From SSF14 sp037045585 (GTDB lineage: Bacteria > Actinomycetota > Acidimicrobiia > Acidimicrobiales > Microtrichaceae), in contig JBAOIR010000049.1 in NCBI GenBank assembly GCA_037045585.1, positions 193,624 through 257,623 of the forward strand: a DNA stretch of 64,000 nt, given 5' to 3'. Position 1 is the first letter of the stretch. The number at the start of each line of letters is the position of its first letter. A program made the translations under genes and the position numbers. Below are positions 16,835-25,557 of the stretch, in pieces. The notes beneath the pieces are model-generated. The model was not told where the DNA came from. It made no database searches and saw nothing but the letters and a program-made list of their open reading frames with translations.

Positions 16835-17801
16835 GGTCGTCGGCGATGGCATAGGGGAAGTAGAAGCCGACCCGGCTCGCGACCCCGTCGAATCGGGCCA
16901 CGAGCTGGTCGGCAACCTCGGCGGGACTGCCGACGATCGCGAGCGTGCGCAGCATCTCCTCGTCGATCAGGGCCGGCATGCGGTCCCACTGGTTGGACTT
17001 GGTCATGGCGTTCAGCTCGGTCTGGAGATCGCCCCACCCGTGAGCGTCGAGCACCGGTCGATAGGCGGGCGTCGAGCCATAGAAGCTGAGCAGGAAGCGA
17101 ACGCCCTCGGTCGCGGTGGCGAGCTCCTGCTCGTCACGCCCGACCGCAATGATCGACTCGCACACGATGCTGAAGTCGGCCCGGGAGCGCTGGGACGCCG
17201 CCAGGCCCTTGTCGACGGCGACGAGCGTGTGCTCGGTGAAGAATCGCTCGGTGCAGAACGGCATGACGAGGAGGCCGTCGGCGACCGTTGCCGCCATCTC
17301 CACCATCTTCGGCCCGAGGCCGCCGAGCCAGATGGGCGGCGGGCCCCACTCGAGGGGGCCGGGGTTGAAGAGCGGCGGCATCAGCGTGTGGGTGTAGTAG
17401 TCGCCGCGGAAGTCGAGGCGACTGCCGTTCTGCCAGGAATCGAAGATCGCCCGCATCGCCGCCACCAGCTCGCGCATTCGACCGAGGGGCGGATGGAAGT
17501 CGGTGCCGTACCGCTTCTCGATCTGGGTACGGATCTGGCTGGCGAGGCCCAGTGCGAACCGCCCCTCGCTGAGCGCCTGGAGGTCCCACGCCTGGTGGGC
17601 GAGTTGGATCGGGTTGCGGGGCAGGGCGATGGCGGCGTTCGTGTAGAGGTCGAGCGACGTTCCCGGCGCGGCGAGGACCAGTGGCGTGAACACGTCGTGG
17701 GGCCCCTCGAACGTGAACACGCCGTCGAGACCGAGTTCAGCGAGCACTGCCGCCCGCGCCTGGGCCTCCCCGAGACCGAACAGCTGTGTGTCGAGCTTCA
17801 C
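16782..17801 (-). CDS. LLM-class F420-dependent oxidoreductase
   Basis: Luciferase-like TIM-barrel protein of 339 residues. GTG 17801 ('VKLDTQLFGLGEAQ') is chosen because family members start at this motif; a TTG 21 bp upstream is weaker. 'AIALPRNPIQLAHQAWDLQ', 'GRFALGLASQI' and 'PPIWLGGLGPKMVEMAATV' are standard landmarks of the TIGR03617-like F420 group. It is likely a hydride-transfer enzyme using F420; substrate unknown. It diverges from the thiolase gene, with a perfect palindrome in the shared promoter region, suggesting joint control and a role in acyl-CoA or sterol-type degradation (inference). Confidence 0.88.
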   Translation of the reverse strand: MKLDTQLFGLGEAQARAAVLAELGLDGVFTFEGPHDVFTPLVLAAPGTSLDLYTNAAIALPRNPIQLAHQAWDLQALSEGRFALGLASQIRTQIEKRYGTDFHPPLGRMRELVAAMRAIFDSWQNGSRLDFRGDYYTHTLMPPLFNPGPLEWGPPPIWLGGLGPKMVEMAATVADGLLVMPFCTERFFTEHTLVAVDKGLAASQRSRADFSIVCESIIAVGRDEQELATATEGVRFLLSFYGSTPAYRPVLDAHGWGDLQTELNAMTKSNQWDRMPALIDEEMLRTLAIVGSPAEVADQLVARFDGVASRVGFYFPYAIADDLIADLVGSVRERLGRST

Positions 17802-17894
17802 GGGGAGCGACGCTACACACAATGGTCGAGGCCACCTTCGTCAGGTTCGGCCGCTGCGCTCCCTACTAACACTCCGGTACCTCGGCATGACACA

Positions 17895-17913
17895 ATCTGA
17901 CGAGTCGTCAGAT
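17895..17913. promoter_or_regulatory. Palindromic operator between LLM oxidoreductase and thiolase
   Basis: ATCTGACGA, one central G, and TCGTCAGAT form a perfect 9+1+9 palindrome in the 146-bp gap between the two divergent genes. Size and symmetry fit a TetR/FadR-type repressor site. No regulator gene is adjacent. Confidence 0.6.
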
Positions 17914-17947
17914 CCTGCCGGGGGTGGGGTCCTATCCAGGAGATGCC

Positions 17948-19097
17948 ATGTCCACCGATGTCGTCATCGTCAGCGGCGTTCGCACGCCGATCGCCACCGC
18001 CTACAAGGGCTCGCTCGGTGGGGTGGACGCCTTCGCCCTGGCCGAGATCGTGATCAAGGAAGCCGTCGAGCGTTCGGGCATCGCCCCCGCCGACTTCGAG
18101 GACATGGGCTTCGGCGAATCGTTCCAGGGCGGCGGCAACATCGGCCGCAACGCCGCGATCCGCGCCGGCCTGAACAACCTCCCGGGCGTCGCCACCCAGC
18201 GCTGGTGCGCCTCGGGCATGGCCGGCGTGCAGTGGGTCGCCGCCAACATCTCGGCCGGGATGATCGACGCCGGCCTCGCCGGTGGTGTCGAATCGATGAC
18301 CACGGCTCCCGCCGGCTCGAAGGGCGAGGAGAGCTTCTGGCTCTCGCCGGCCAACGAGCCCACCGAGCTCGCTCCCCCGTTCAACACCGCCCTCGGCGTC
18401 GGCGACAACGCCGCCCGCCTCGCCGGTGTCAGCCGCGAGGACGCCGATCTCTGGGCGTTCACGTCGCACCAGAACGCCATCCGCGCCATCGACGAAGGCC
18501 GCTTCAAGAACGAGATCGTGCCCGTGCCGCTGCCCGGCGGCGGCGAGTTCTCCGTCGACGAGCACCCCCGCCGTGGCTCCACGCTCGAGAAGCTGGCCTC
18601 GCTCGGTGTGCTCAACCCGCAGTACGACTGGGCGACGACCACGGCCGGCAACGCGTTCGGGCCTGAACGACGCCGCCGCTGCGCTCACGATCGTGTCCCG
18701 CGCCTACGCCGAGGCCCACGGCCTCAAGCCCCTCGCCGTGATCCGCGGCTGGGCATCGGTGGCGTTCGCTCCCGAGGAGACGGGCCTCACCCCCGAGCCC
18801 GCCATGCGTAAGGCGCTCGCCAAGGCCGGCATCGGCGTGTCCGACCTCCAGGCCGTCGAGATCAACGAGGCGTTCGCGTCGGTCGCCGTGGCGGCGACCC
18901 GCCGCCTGGGCCTCGACGAGGGCATCGTCAACCAGAACGGTTCGGGCTGCTCGCTCGGTCACCCCATCGGCTGCACCGGTGCCCGCATGATCGTCACGAT
19001 GCTCAACGAGCTCGAGCGCACCGACTCGCAGTGGGGCGCCGTTGCGATGTGTGCGGCCGGCGGCATGGGCTCCGCCACCGTCATCGAACGCGTCTGA
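17948..19097 (+). CDS. Acetyl-CoA acetyltransferase / thiolase (one-base frameshift near 18,656)
   Basis: Thiolase-family enzyme of about 382 residues. ATG 17948 has AGGAG just upstream. 'VVIVSGVRTPIATAYKG' is the thiolase start, 'QRWCASGMAGVQWVAANI' carries the nucleophilic Cys, and after the break 'EINEAFASVAVAATRRLG' and 'SGCSLGHPIGCTGARMIV' supply the His and second Cys of the active site. At 18656-18657 'gcgttcggg' replaces the expected 'gcgtcggg': removing one T restores 'NASGLNDAAAAL', the conserved sequence, so a one-base insertion splits the gene. It either is a sequencing error or a very recent lesion. Condenses or cleaves beta-ketoacyl-CoA. Confidence 0.88.
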
Positions 19098-19142
19098 GTT
19101 CCACTCCGCCCTCGCTGGGCAACTCCACCTACTCTTTCCGAC

Positions 19143-19922
19143 ATGTCGTGGACTGACGGGCTGGCCGGCGGCGAACCTCCGCCTCCGGCCGGCCCGCCCG
19201 CCAACGTGCCGTGGGGTCCACCGACCCCCGCTGCAGCGCCGAGCGCGGCGGGTTGGGGCGCTCCGGGGTGGGGCGCACCAGCGCCCGCCTGGGGCGCACC
19301 GGCGCCGACCACACCTCGCGGAACGGTGTACGCCGAGTACGGCGTCGGCGACCTGCCGGTCAGCTACGCCGGGTTCTGGCGGCGCTTCGCCGGCGTGTTC
19401 ATCGACGGGCTGGTGCTCGGACTGATCAACATCCCGGTCAATCTCGTGTTCCAGCTCGTCGGCATGGCCTTCGTCAGTGCAACCCGATCATCGGCCCTGC
19501 TCGTCGTGCTGCTCCTCGCGAACCTGTGCGTCAACCTGTACATCTGGTGGCGCTTCGTGCCCGGCCGCATCGGCAGCACCGGAGCGACCGTCGGTATGAG
19601 CGCGATGCACATCAGGCTCGTCCCTGCCCGCGGTCGCGGCGGGGTGTCGAGCGGCTTGGCGTTCGTTCGGGCGCTGTTGGCCTCCGTCCTCCAGTTCGTG
19701 TTCCTCATTCCCGCGTTCCTGTACGGCCTCAGCCGACTCGTCGGCGCCGACCTGGAGTCGCCCGACTCGTTCCGTACCCAGGTCGTGCCCAACGCGTTCG
19801 TCGCGTCGGTCTTCGTGTTCCTCGTCCTCCTCGTGTACCTGCCGTCGCTCTGGAACCTGGTCGACCGGCGCTACCAGACGCTCTACGACAAGCTGTGCGG
19901 AGTCGTGGTGATCAACGACTGA
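19143..19922 (+). CDS. RDD-family membrane protein
   Basis: A protein of 259 residues. The first about 55 are Pro/Gly/Ala-rich with imperfect 'WGAPGWGAPAPAWGAPAP' repeats and presumably lie in the cytoplasm. An RDD domain follows: 'AGFWRRFAGVFIDGLVL' (Arg-Asp signature), three to four membrane segments at about 80-105, 115-140, 180-205 and 220-240, and 'RRYQTLYDKLCGVVVI' ending the domain. Function is unknown; some relatives are Na+/H+ antiporters or membrane-organising proteins. It lies 46 bp after the thiolase. Confidence 0.82.
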   Translation: MSWTDGLAGGEPPPPAGPPANVPWGPPTPAAAPSAAGWGAPGWGAPAPAWGAPAPTTPRGTVYAEYGVGDLPVSYAGFWRRFAGVFIDGLVLGLINIPVNLVFQLVGMAFVSATRSSALLVVLLLANLCVNLYIWWRFVPGRIGSTGATVGMSAMHIRLVPARGRGGVSSGLAFVRALLASVLQFVFLIPAFLYGLSRLVGADLESPDSFRTQVVPNAFVASVFVFLVLLVYLPSLWNLVDRRYQTLYDKLCGVVVIND

Positions 19923-19969
19923 CCGGGATCGACGACTGACCGGGGCGACGCCCGGGTCGGCTGATCCCG

Positions 19970-20446
19970 TCAGGGGCAACCGGGCGGCAGGGCCGCGATC
20001 GGGACCACATCCTGGCCGGCCACGGTCCAGTACCGGAGCGCCTCGGGGGCCCGCAGGTAGTCCGACCACACGTCGGGCTCGGGCGTGGCGTTGGCCGCGG
20101 CGACGGCCGTGCGGAGCGTGGCGTGTTCGGTCCGGCAGGCGCGCACCTCGCGGGACGGTGTGCCCGCCGGATCGGGGTCGAGATCGACCTCGTCGAGCAT
20201 CGCGTCGAAGCCCCATCCAATGCCTCCGGCGATCGCGACGAGCAGCGCCACGAACACGACGGCGTTGCGCAGGACCTGGGCGCTCGTCCGTTCGCCGGTG
20301 CGAAGCGTCGTCGGTGCGGTGACCAGCCGCGCTTCCGGTGCCTGGGGTGGCGATGGCACTACGGGCTGAGCGGGCTGCATCGAGGGCGGGTACCACCGCA
20401 GGTCCGACGCCTGCCACCAATCCGGGCCTTGGGGGCTCGCGCTCAT
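19970..20446 (-). CDS. DUF2510-like single-pass membrane protein
   Basis: A protein of 158 residues. N-terminal 'GPDWWQASDLRWYPP' is the short Trp-rich motif (DUF2510-like) found at the cytoplasmic end of many actinobacterial membrane proteins; a Pro-rich spacer, one membrane helix (about 62-82) and an exported C-terminal part follow. The outer part has two Cys ('VRACRTEHATLR' and the terminal 'LPPGCP') that could form a disulfide. Function unknown. Same strand as the next two exported hypotheticals, possibly one operon. Confidence 0.6.
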   Translation of the reverse strand: MSASPQGPDWWQASDLRWYPPSMQPAQPVVPSPPQAPEARLVTAPTTLRTGERTSAQVLRNAVVFVALLVAIAGGIGWGFDAMLDEVDLDPDPAGTPSREVRACRTEHATLRTAVAAANATPEPDVWSDYLRAPEALRYWTVAGQDVVPIAALPPGCP

Positions 20447-20506
20447 GGCACGACACTATCGAGCAGGACGATTCGGAGCGGCGGCCGACGTCACGGCACC
20501 TCGTGG

Positions 20507-21446
20507 TCACGTGCCGGTTCGGATCACCGTCTCCTTCTCCTGCACGCGGTACGGCGTGGTGGTGGTGCGATCGATGGTGCCGAGGTCGCCGGTCGTGCCG
20601 TTGGTCGCCGACCAGGTGAGTCGCCAGGTCGCCGTCGTGTCGATCGTGAGGTCGCGGGTCGGCGCTGCGAACCGGTGATGACACGCCGTCGTCTGGTCGC
20701 GGACCGGTACAGCCGGATCGAACGCCTTCGGCGGCCCGGTGCAGGTGACGACGACGCCGTCGTCGCGGGACACCTCGCCGGGTGCTGCGTTGATCTCGTA
20801 CTTCGTCGTCGTGAGCTTCGCCGACACGGTGACCGTCACCCCGGCCGCCGTCGCCGACGCTGTCTGCGTGGGGAGGTCGTTCGTCCAGAGCCACGTGTCG
20901 AAGTTCGGGAACGTCTGGTTCGGGGGCGAGAAGCGCGGCTCGGGCAGGTCGATGTCGATGTTGGCGAGCGCCATGTCCACGAGCTGCGCGGTCAGGCTCG
21001 GCCCACCGCCACCGCCTGCGGCCGGACCGGTCGACGTGTACAACGTCGGCCCCGCCACCCGGGCGCCCGTCGAGGTGTCGAAGCAGGATCGCCAGACCTG
21101 CGTCCCCACCGGGAGGTCGTAGGGGTTTCCGGCGTCGGCGCCGGTGCCGCCCAACGGGTTCGCGAGGTCGATCGTCTTGAACGTGCACGTCACCTTGCCG
21201 GCGCCCCTGCCACGATGCGCATTGCGCCCCGAGGTCGGGATCACCGACTGCTGCGACCCGGCACCGACCGTCGCCTGCGCCCCCGTGTCGGTGCGAGTCC
21301 CGGAGGTGTGCACGTTTCCAGAGCCGCCGAGCGAACCCTGAACCGGCGCCGGACGTTTGGGCATCAACTAGACCGGAGGACGCTACGACGGCCACGCACA
21401 ATCCGATGAAGACGAATCCGGATCGATCCACTCGCGACCAGACCAT
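20507..21446 (-). CDS. Secreted hypothetical protein (frameshift near 21,335)
   Basis: ATG 21446 encodes a clear signal peptide: 'VFIGLCVAVVASSGLVDAQ' with a likely cleavage after DA. The frame then breaks near 21334-21335: removing one T in 'gggttcgctc' joins the signal peptide to the long mature part, giving about 312 residues. The mature protein is Gly/Ser/Thr-rich at first and then beta-rich, with Cys in 'KVTCTFKT', 'WRSCFDT', 'VVTCTGPP' and 'TTACHHRF', suggesting two disulfides. Not recognised as a known family. 14 bp after the lipoprotein gene on the same strand and likely co-transcribed with it. Confidence 0.6.
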
Positions 21447-21458
21447 TTCCAGCTCCCC

Positions 21459-22043
21459 TCAAGAAGTTCGAGCGTTTCGAGATATCGGAATGGCCGTGAT
21501 CCGCTCGATCAACGATGCGGCCCGCCGAATCAACCGCGTCCGGTTGTCGAACCTGCAGACCTCAATAGAGACCGCCGAGTGCCGACGCCACCGTCGATCG
21601 ACTCGACACGCGACCACGACGGTGCTGTCGTGAGGCCTTGCACGCGTGACCATCGGAACCGAGCCGACGAATGACTCCCCGCCAGTCTCGAGCTGCGCAC
21701 CGGCGATGTGGTTTGCGAGCGCCGGGGAGTTCTCGTCACCAGCGATCGTGGCCGCCAGGAGATCCGCGTACGCAGCGTCGTAGGCCGCGGTGACCTCGGT
21801 GAGCAGCTCGCTGGGCGGCGCGGTGGTGAGCGGCTTGGTCACCGGCGGGGACACCGACGTCGTCGACGTGGCGGCCTGGGCGACGGTCGTCGTCGTCTCG
21901 ATGCCAGCGGTGGTCGTCGGGGCGACGGACGTCGTCGGGCCGGCAGTGACGGGCGTCGGATCGGCGCTCGAGTCGTCCGAGCAGCCGGCGGTCAGGAGCG
22001 TCGCCGCGAGGGCTGCGGCGACGACGGATCGGTGAAGAGACAT
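21459..22043 (-). CDS. Small secreted lipoprotein, hypothetical
   Basis: A protein of 194 residues starting at ATG 22043. Signal sequence 'AAALAATLLTAGCSDDSS' holds a lipobox (TAGC), so it is likely lipid-anchored. A Thr/Pro/Ala-rich stretch (about 25-75) forms a linker, then a helical region 'LLTEVTAAYDAAYADLLAATIAGD' and a short C-terminal domain with two Cys. No family recognised. Confidence 0.6.
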   Translation of the reverse strand: MSLHRSVVAAALAATLLTAGCSDDSSADPTPVTAGPTTSVAPTTTAGIETTTTVAQAATSTTSVSPPVTKPLTTAPPSELLTEVTAAYDAAYADLLAATIAGDENSPALANHIAGAQLETGGESFVGSVPMVTRARPHDSTVVVACRVDRRWRRHSAVSIEVCRFDNRTRLIRRAASLIERITAIPISRNARTS

Positions 22044-22093
22044 CGGGTCCGACGGTACGGATCCCGGCACGACGCCGCGATGGGCGATCTCCC

Positions 22094-22513
22094 CTATTCG
22101 GTCCAGGGACCGACGCCACCGACCCGGTTGGCGGTGATGCGGATGACGGTGCCCGGGGGCGGGTCGGCCATCGGGGGGAACTTCACGTCCGGCCCGAGAT
22201 ATCCGTGCGCCAGTTCCTGCAGCAGCTCCGGTGCGCCACCCGCCTCGGTCGTCGCCAGACCGTGCACGACGATGTACTCGTCGAGACCGATCTCGTTGCG
22301 TTCGCCGGTGATGACCGTGACGGTGGCCCGGGGATCGCGGTCGAGGTTGCGCACCTTCTGACCGGCGCCGAGGTGACCGATGAGGATGTCGTCGCCGTCG
22401 GTCTTCGCCCATACGACGGACACCTGGGTGCTGCCGTCGGGGTTGATCGTCGTGAGGTGGACGAGTTTCGAGCTGTTGAGCGCAGCTTGGGCTGCTTCGT
22501 TGAGCACCATCAC
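22094..22513 (-). CDS. PPOX-class F420-dependent enzyme
   Basis: Split-barrel protein of 139 residues. 'LNSSKLVHLTTINPDGSTQVSVVWAKTDGDDI' and 'GQKVRNLDRDPRATVTV' are the cofactor-binding landmarks of the TIGR03618-type PPOX/F420 family in Actinobacteria. It probably reduces or isomerises a small substrate with F420H2. Start is ATG 22513; the following codon is also ATG. Transcribed away from the HAD gene. Confidence 0.87.
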   Translation of the reverse strand: MMVLNEAAQAALNSSKLVHLTTINPDGSTQVSVVWAKTDGDDILIGHLGAGQKVRNLDRDPRATVTVITGERNEIGLDEYIVVHGLATTEAGGAPELLQELAHGYLGPDVKFPPMADPPPGTVIRITANRVGGVGPWTE

Positions 22514-22581
22514 GTCACCGTAGACCGGTTGTCGAGCGGGATTCCGTCTCGGCTCACTCGCCGGGCAGAGGACGAGGCATT

Positions 22582-22633
22582 CGAGGATGGTGCTCCAGCG
22601 CGCCCGAATCGGGCCGCTGCAGCACCATCCTCG
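22582..22633. repeat. Long intergenic inverted repeat
   Basis: CGAGGATGGTGCT (22582-22594) faces AGCACCATCCTCG (22621-22633) perfectly, and the inside continues to pair with one mismatch and one bulge, giving about 24 paired bases around a tiny loop. It lies in the gap between the divergent PPOX and HAD genes. Its presence supports the downstream GTG 22689 start for the HAD gene. Confidence 0.65.
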
Positions 22634-22688
22634 CTACCGCGACGGTCAGGAGGACGCGGCCTGGCTGCTGCACGTAGCGTCGTCCCCG

Positions 22689-23363
22689 GTGTGGCCCGAT
22701 CTCGTGATCTTCGACTGTGACGGTGTCCTCGTCGACAGCGAGCGGCTGACCGTCGACGTCGAGGCCCGCGTCCTGACCGAGCTCGGCTGGCCGATCACCA
22801 CCGACGAGGTGGTCGAACGATTCGTCGGCCGCTCGTCGGCCAGCATGCTCGCCGAGGTGGCACGGCATCTCGGCGCCGAGCTGACCGAACAGTTCGACGC
22901 GATCTCGACGATCGAGATCCGCACGGCGTTCGAGACCCGGCTCGAAGCGGTCGAGGGAATCGCGCACCTCCTGGATGCGATCGACGCTGCGGGGGTGCCG
23001 ACGTGCGTGGCCTCGAGCGGGAGCCACGACAAGATGCGGGCCACGCTGGGCATCACCGGCCTCTGGCACCGGTTCGACGGCCGGATCTTCTCCGCCGACG
23101 AGGTGGCGCACGGCAAGCCAGCGCCCGACCTCTTCGTCCACGCCGCGGCGCAGATGGACGTCGATCCGGCTGGCTGCGCCGTGGTGGAGGACAGCCCGTT
23201 CGGGGTGCAGGCGGCGATCGCTGCCGGGATGACGGCGTACGGGTTCACCGGTGGTCTGGCCGCGGACGGGGCGCTGGCGGCCGCCGGGGCGATTCCATTC
23301 GCCCGGATGATCGATCTCGTGGACCTGTTGGCCGCACCCCGCCCGCCACGTGTGGAAAGGTGA
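22689..23363 (+). CDS. HAD-IA family phosphatase / beta-phosphoglucomutase-like
   Basis: Haloacid-dehalogenase-fold protein of 224 residues from GTG 22689. Motif I 'IFDCDGVLVDSE' holds the nucleophile and acid Asp; motif II 'CVASSGSHDKMRATL' the Ser; motif III Lys in 'HGKPAPDLF'; and motif IV 'VVEDSPFGVQAA' the metal Asp. The all-helical cap between motifs I and II is type C1, as in sugar-phosphate phosphatases and phosphoglucomutases. Earlier in-frame codons would run through the 22582-22633 hairpin. Four bases separate it from the nitrobindin gene. Confidence 0.88.
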   Translation: MWPDLVIFDCDGVLVDSERLTVDVEARVLTELGWPITTDEVVERFVGRSSASMLAEVARHLGAELTEQFDAISTIEIRTAFETRLEAVEGIAHLLDAIDAAGVPTCVASSGSHDKMRATLGITGLWHRFDGRIFSADEVAHGKPAPDLFVHAAAQMDVDPAGCAVVEDSPFGVQAAIAAGMTAYGFTGGLAADGALAAAGAIPFARMIDLVDLLAAPRPPRVER

Positions 23364-23367
23364 CGCG

Positions 23368-23850
23368 ATGTCCGACGCTTCAGCCGATCTGCATCCCGAC
23401 GTTGCCGCCCTCGCGCACCTGCTCGGCACCTGGTCGGGCCACGGCACCGGCAGCTACCCCACGATCGAGCCGTTCGAGTACGACGAGACGATCACGTTCG
23501 GCCACGTCGGTAAGCCGTTCCTGAGCTACGGCCAGCGCACCACGAGGTCCGACAACGGGTTGCCCTCCCACGCCGAACTCGGATACCTCCGTTCCGACGG
23601 GACGTCGGCGGTCGAGCTGATCCTCGCCCACCCGACCGGCCTCACCGAACTGTGCGAAGGCACGATCGACGGCCCGACGATCACGCTCCGGTCGATCTCG
23701 GTCGTCGGCTCGTCGACGGCCAAGCCGGTACGGGCCGTCGAACGTCAGCTCACCGTCGAGGGTGACCGTCTCCATTACGTGCTGCGGATGTCCGCCGTCG
23801 GACTTCCCATGACCCACCACCTCGAAGCCGAGCTGGTCAGGCAGGCCTGA
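23368..23850 (+). CDS. Nitrobindin-like heme-binding beta-barrel protein
   Basis: A protein of 160 residues of the FABP-like/THAP4 C-terminal (DUF1794) family. The 'GTWSGHGTGSYPT' start is the GxWxGxGxGxYPT signature, and the C-terminal 'MTHHLEAEL' supplies the His that ligates heme. Nitrobindins bind ferric heme and react with NO or peroxynitrite. Start ATG 23368 follows the HAD stop by four bases. The gene ends inside the convergent GH13 gene (14-bp overlap). Confidence 0.88.
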   Translation: MSDASADLHPDVAALAHLLGTWSGHGTGSYPTIEPFEYDETITFGHVGKPFLSYGQRTTRSDNGLPSHAELGYLRSDGTSAVELILAHPTGLTELCEGTIDGPTITLRSISVVGSSTAKPVRAVERQLTVEGDRLHYVLRMSAVGLPMTHHLEAELVRQA

Positions 23851-25522
23851 GCACCACGGCGGAGTTCGGCGCCAGCCGCACCGTCGACCGGCCACCGCCG
23901 GCGACTCGCACCGTGATCGAGGGGTCGGTGGCGACCACGATGTCGGCGCCGCCCGTGATGGTGTGTTCGGCTCCACGAGCGCCGAGGTTCACGACGACCA
24001 GCAGTCGCTCCTCGCCGTCGGAACGTTCGTAGGCGAGCACCTCCTCGGCGTCGCTGTCGACGATGTGGAGCGAGCTGCCGGAGAGGGCCGGGCTCGCCGC
24101 TCGCAGCGCGAGCAGCGTGCGGTAGAGCGAGAGCAGCGACGACGGGTCGCCCGATTGATCGGCCACGTTCCGCTCGGAGCGGTTGTCGTTCACCGGAAGC
24201 CACGGGGCGACGTCGTCGGGGCAGAACCCGACGCCGGGCGCAGCGGTCCACTGCATCGGCGTCCGCACCTCGTCGCGGTTGAGGCGTTCGGGTAGGCGGC
24301 GGTTGACCGCCTCGGGGAGGCGGCGCGCCAGGAGTCCGGGAATGGGATCGTCGGCCTCGCGAAGCGGGATGTAGCGGTTGGTCATCCCGATCTCCTGGCC
24401 CTGATATACGACGGGCACGCCGCGGAGCGTGCACAGCATCGTCGCCAGCACCCGGGCCTTTGCCAGGTCTCCGCCGACTCGGGACAGCGAGCGGGTGCGG
24501 TCGTGGTTCTCCAACACGTAGGTCGGTTGGAGCGGATCGGGGAACTCGACCTCGAACCGTTCGATCAGGCGCCGGTACCCCGCCGCCGAGTACGTCGCCG
24601 TGAGGAAGTCGAACAGGAACACCAGGTGCAGACCGTCGCGATCGCCGTCACGGACGTAACGGCGAAGCGTCTCGGGCGGGCCGAACACCTCGCCCAACAG
24701 GATGCGTTCGCCTGCTCCCGGGACCTCGGGTGTTCCGGGCGGCGGCGTGAACTCGTCACAGACGGCCCGCAGGTCACCAGCGAGCGTGAAGTTGTCGACG
24801 GTGTTGAGCGTGTTGGTCGGCCGTTGGACCCGTGGCAGCCCGAACGAGAGATCGGGTCGGCGTGGATTGTCCCGCAACCGCTCGTCCTGCATGATCGACC
24901 CGAAGATGTCGAGGCGAAACCCGTCGACGCCCATCGCCAGCCACGACCGGACGGTGTCGAACATCTCGGCGCGGACCTCGGGGTGACGCCAGTTGAGATC
25001 GGGCTGGAAGGGCAGGAACGTGGCGAGGTACCACTGCTCGCGCTCGTCACTCCACTGCCACGCCTTCGTCAGCTGTAGCTCGGAACGCCAGTTGTTCGGG
25101 GGCAGTCGGCGCCCGCCGCTACCGACTCGACCGTCGTGCCACACGTACCAGTCGGCCTTCGGATTGGTCCTCGACGAGCGCGATTCGCGGAACCACGCGT
25201 GCTGGTCGGACGTGTGGTTGAGCACGAGGTCGAACAGGACGCGGAGACCGCGCCGGTGCGCCTCGTCGATCAGCGTGCGGGCATCGTCGAGCGTGCCGTA
25301 CTCCGGGGCGACCGAGCGGTAGTCCGAGATGTCGTAGCCGATGTCGCGTTGCGGACTGGCGAAGAACGGCGATACCCAGATGGCACCGACCCCGAGGTCG
25401 ACGAGATGGTCGAGGTGCCCGATGATCCCCGGAAGGTCGCCGATGCCGTCACCGTTCGAGTCGGCGAACGAGCGGGGATACACCTGATAGATCGAGGTGG
25501 TGTGCCACCAGGGCCGAGACAT
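23837..25522 (-). CDS. GH13 alpha-glucosidase / oligo-1,6-glucosidase
   Basis: Glycoside hydrolase family 13 enzyme of 561 residues. ATG 25522 ('MSRPWWHTTSIYQVYPRSF') is the normal start. Conserved regions: I 'FDLVLNHTSDQH', II 'GFRLDIFG' with the nucleophile Asp, III 'LLGEVFG' with the acid/base Glu, IV 'VLENHDRTRS' with the stabilising Asp. A C-terminal beta domain closes the protein. The calcium-type 'DSNGDGIGD' loop near the start is typical of the oligo-1,6-glucosidase/trehalose-degrading subgroup. Hydrolyses alpha-glucosides in the cytoplasm. Confidence 0.93.
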   Translation of the reverse strand: MSRPWWHTTSIYQVYPRSFADSNGDGIGDLPGIIGHLDHLVDLGVGAIWVSPFFASPQRDIGYDISDYRSVAPEYGTLDDARTLIDEAHRRGLRVLFDLVLNHTSDQHAWFRESRSSRTNPKADWYVWHDGRVGSGGRRLPPNNWRSELQLTKAWQWSDEREQWYLATFLPFQPDLNWRHPEVRAEMFDTVRSWLAMGVDGFRLDIFGSIMQDERLRDNPRRPDLSFGLPRVQRPTNTLNTVDNFTLAGDLRAVCDEFTPPPGTPEVPGAGERILLGEVFGPPETLRRYVRDGDRDGLHLVFLFDFLTATYSAAGYRRLIERFEVEFPDPLQPTYVLENHDRTRSLSRVGGDLAKARVLATMLCTLRGVPVVYQGQEIGMTNRYIPLREADDPIPGLLARRLPEAVNRRLPERLNRDEVRTPMQWTAAPGVGFCPDDVAPWLPVNDNRSERNVADQSGDPSSLLSLYRTLLALRAASPALSGSSLHIVDSDAEEVLAYERSDGEERLLVVVNLGARGAEHTITGGADIVVATDPSITVRVAGGGRSTVRLAPNSAVVLRPA

Positions 25523-25557
25523 CCGGCCGACGGTAGCCGCGCCGGCGAGAACCTCGA

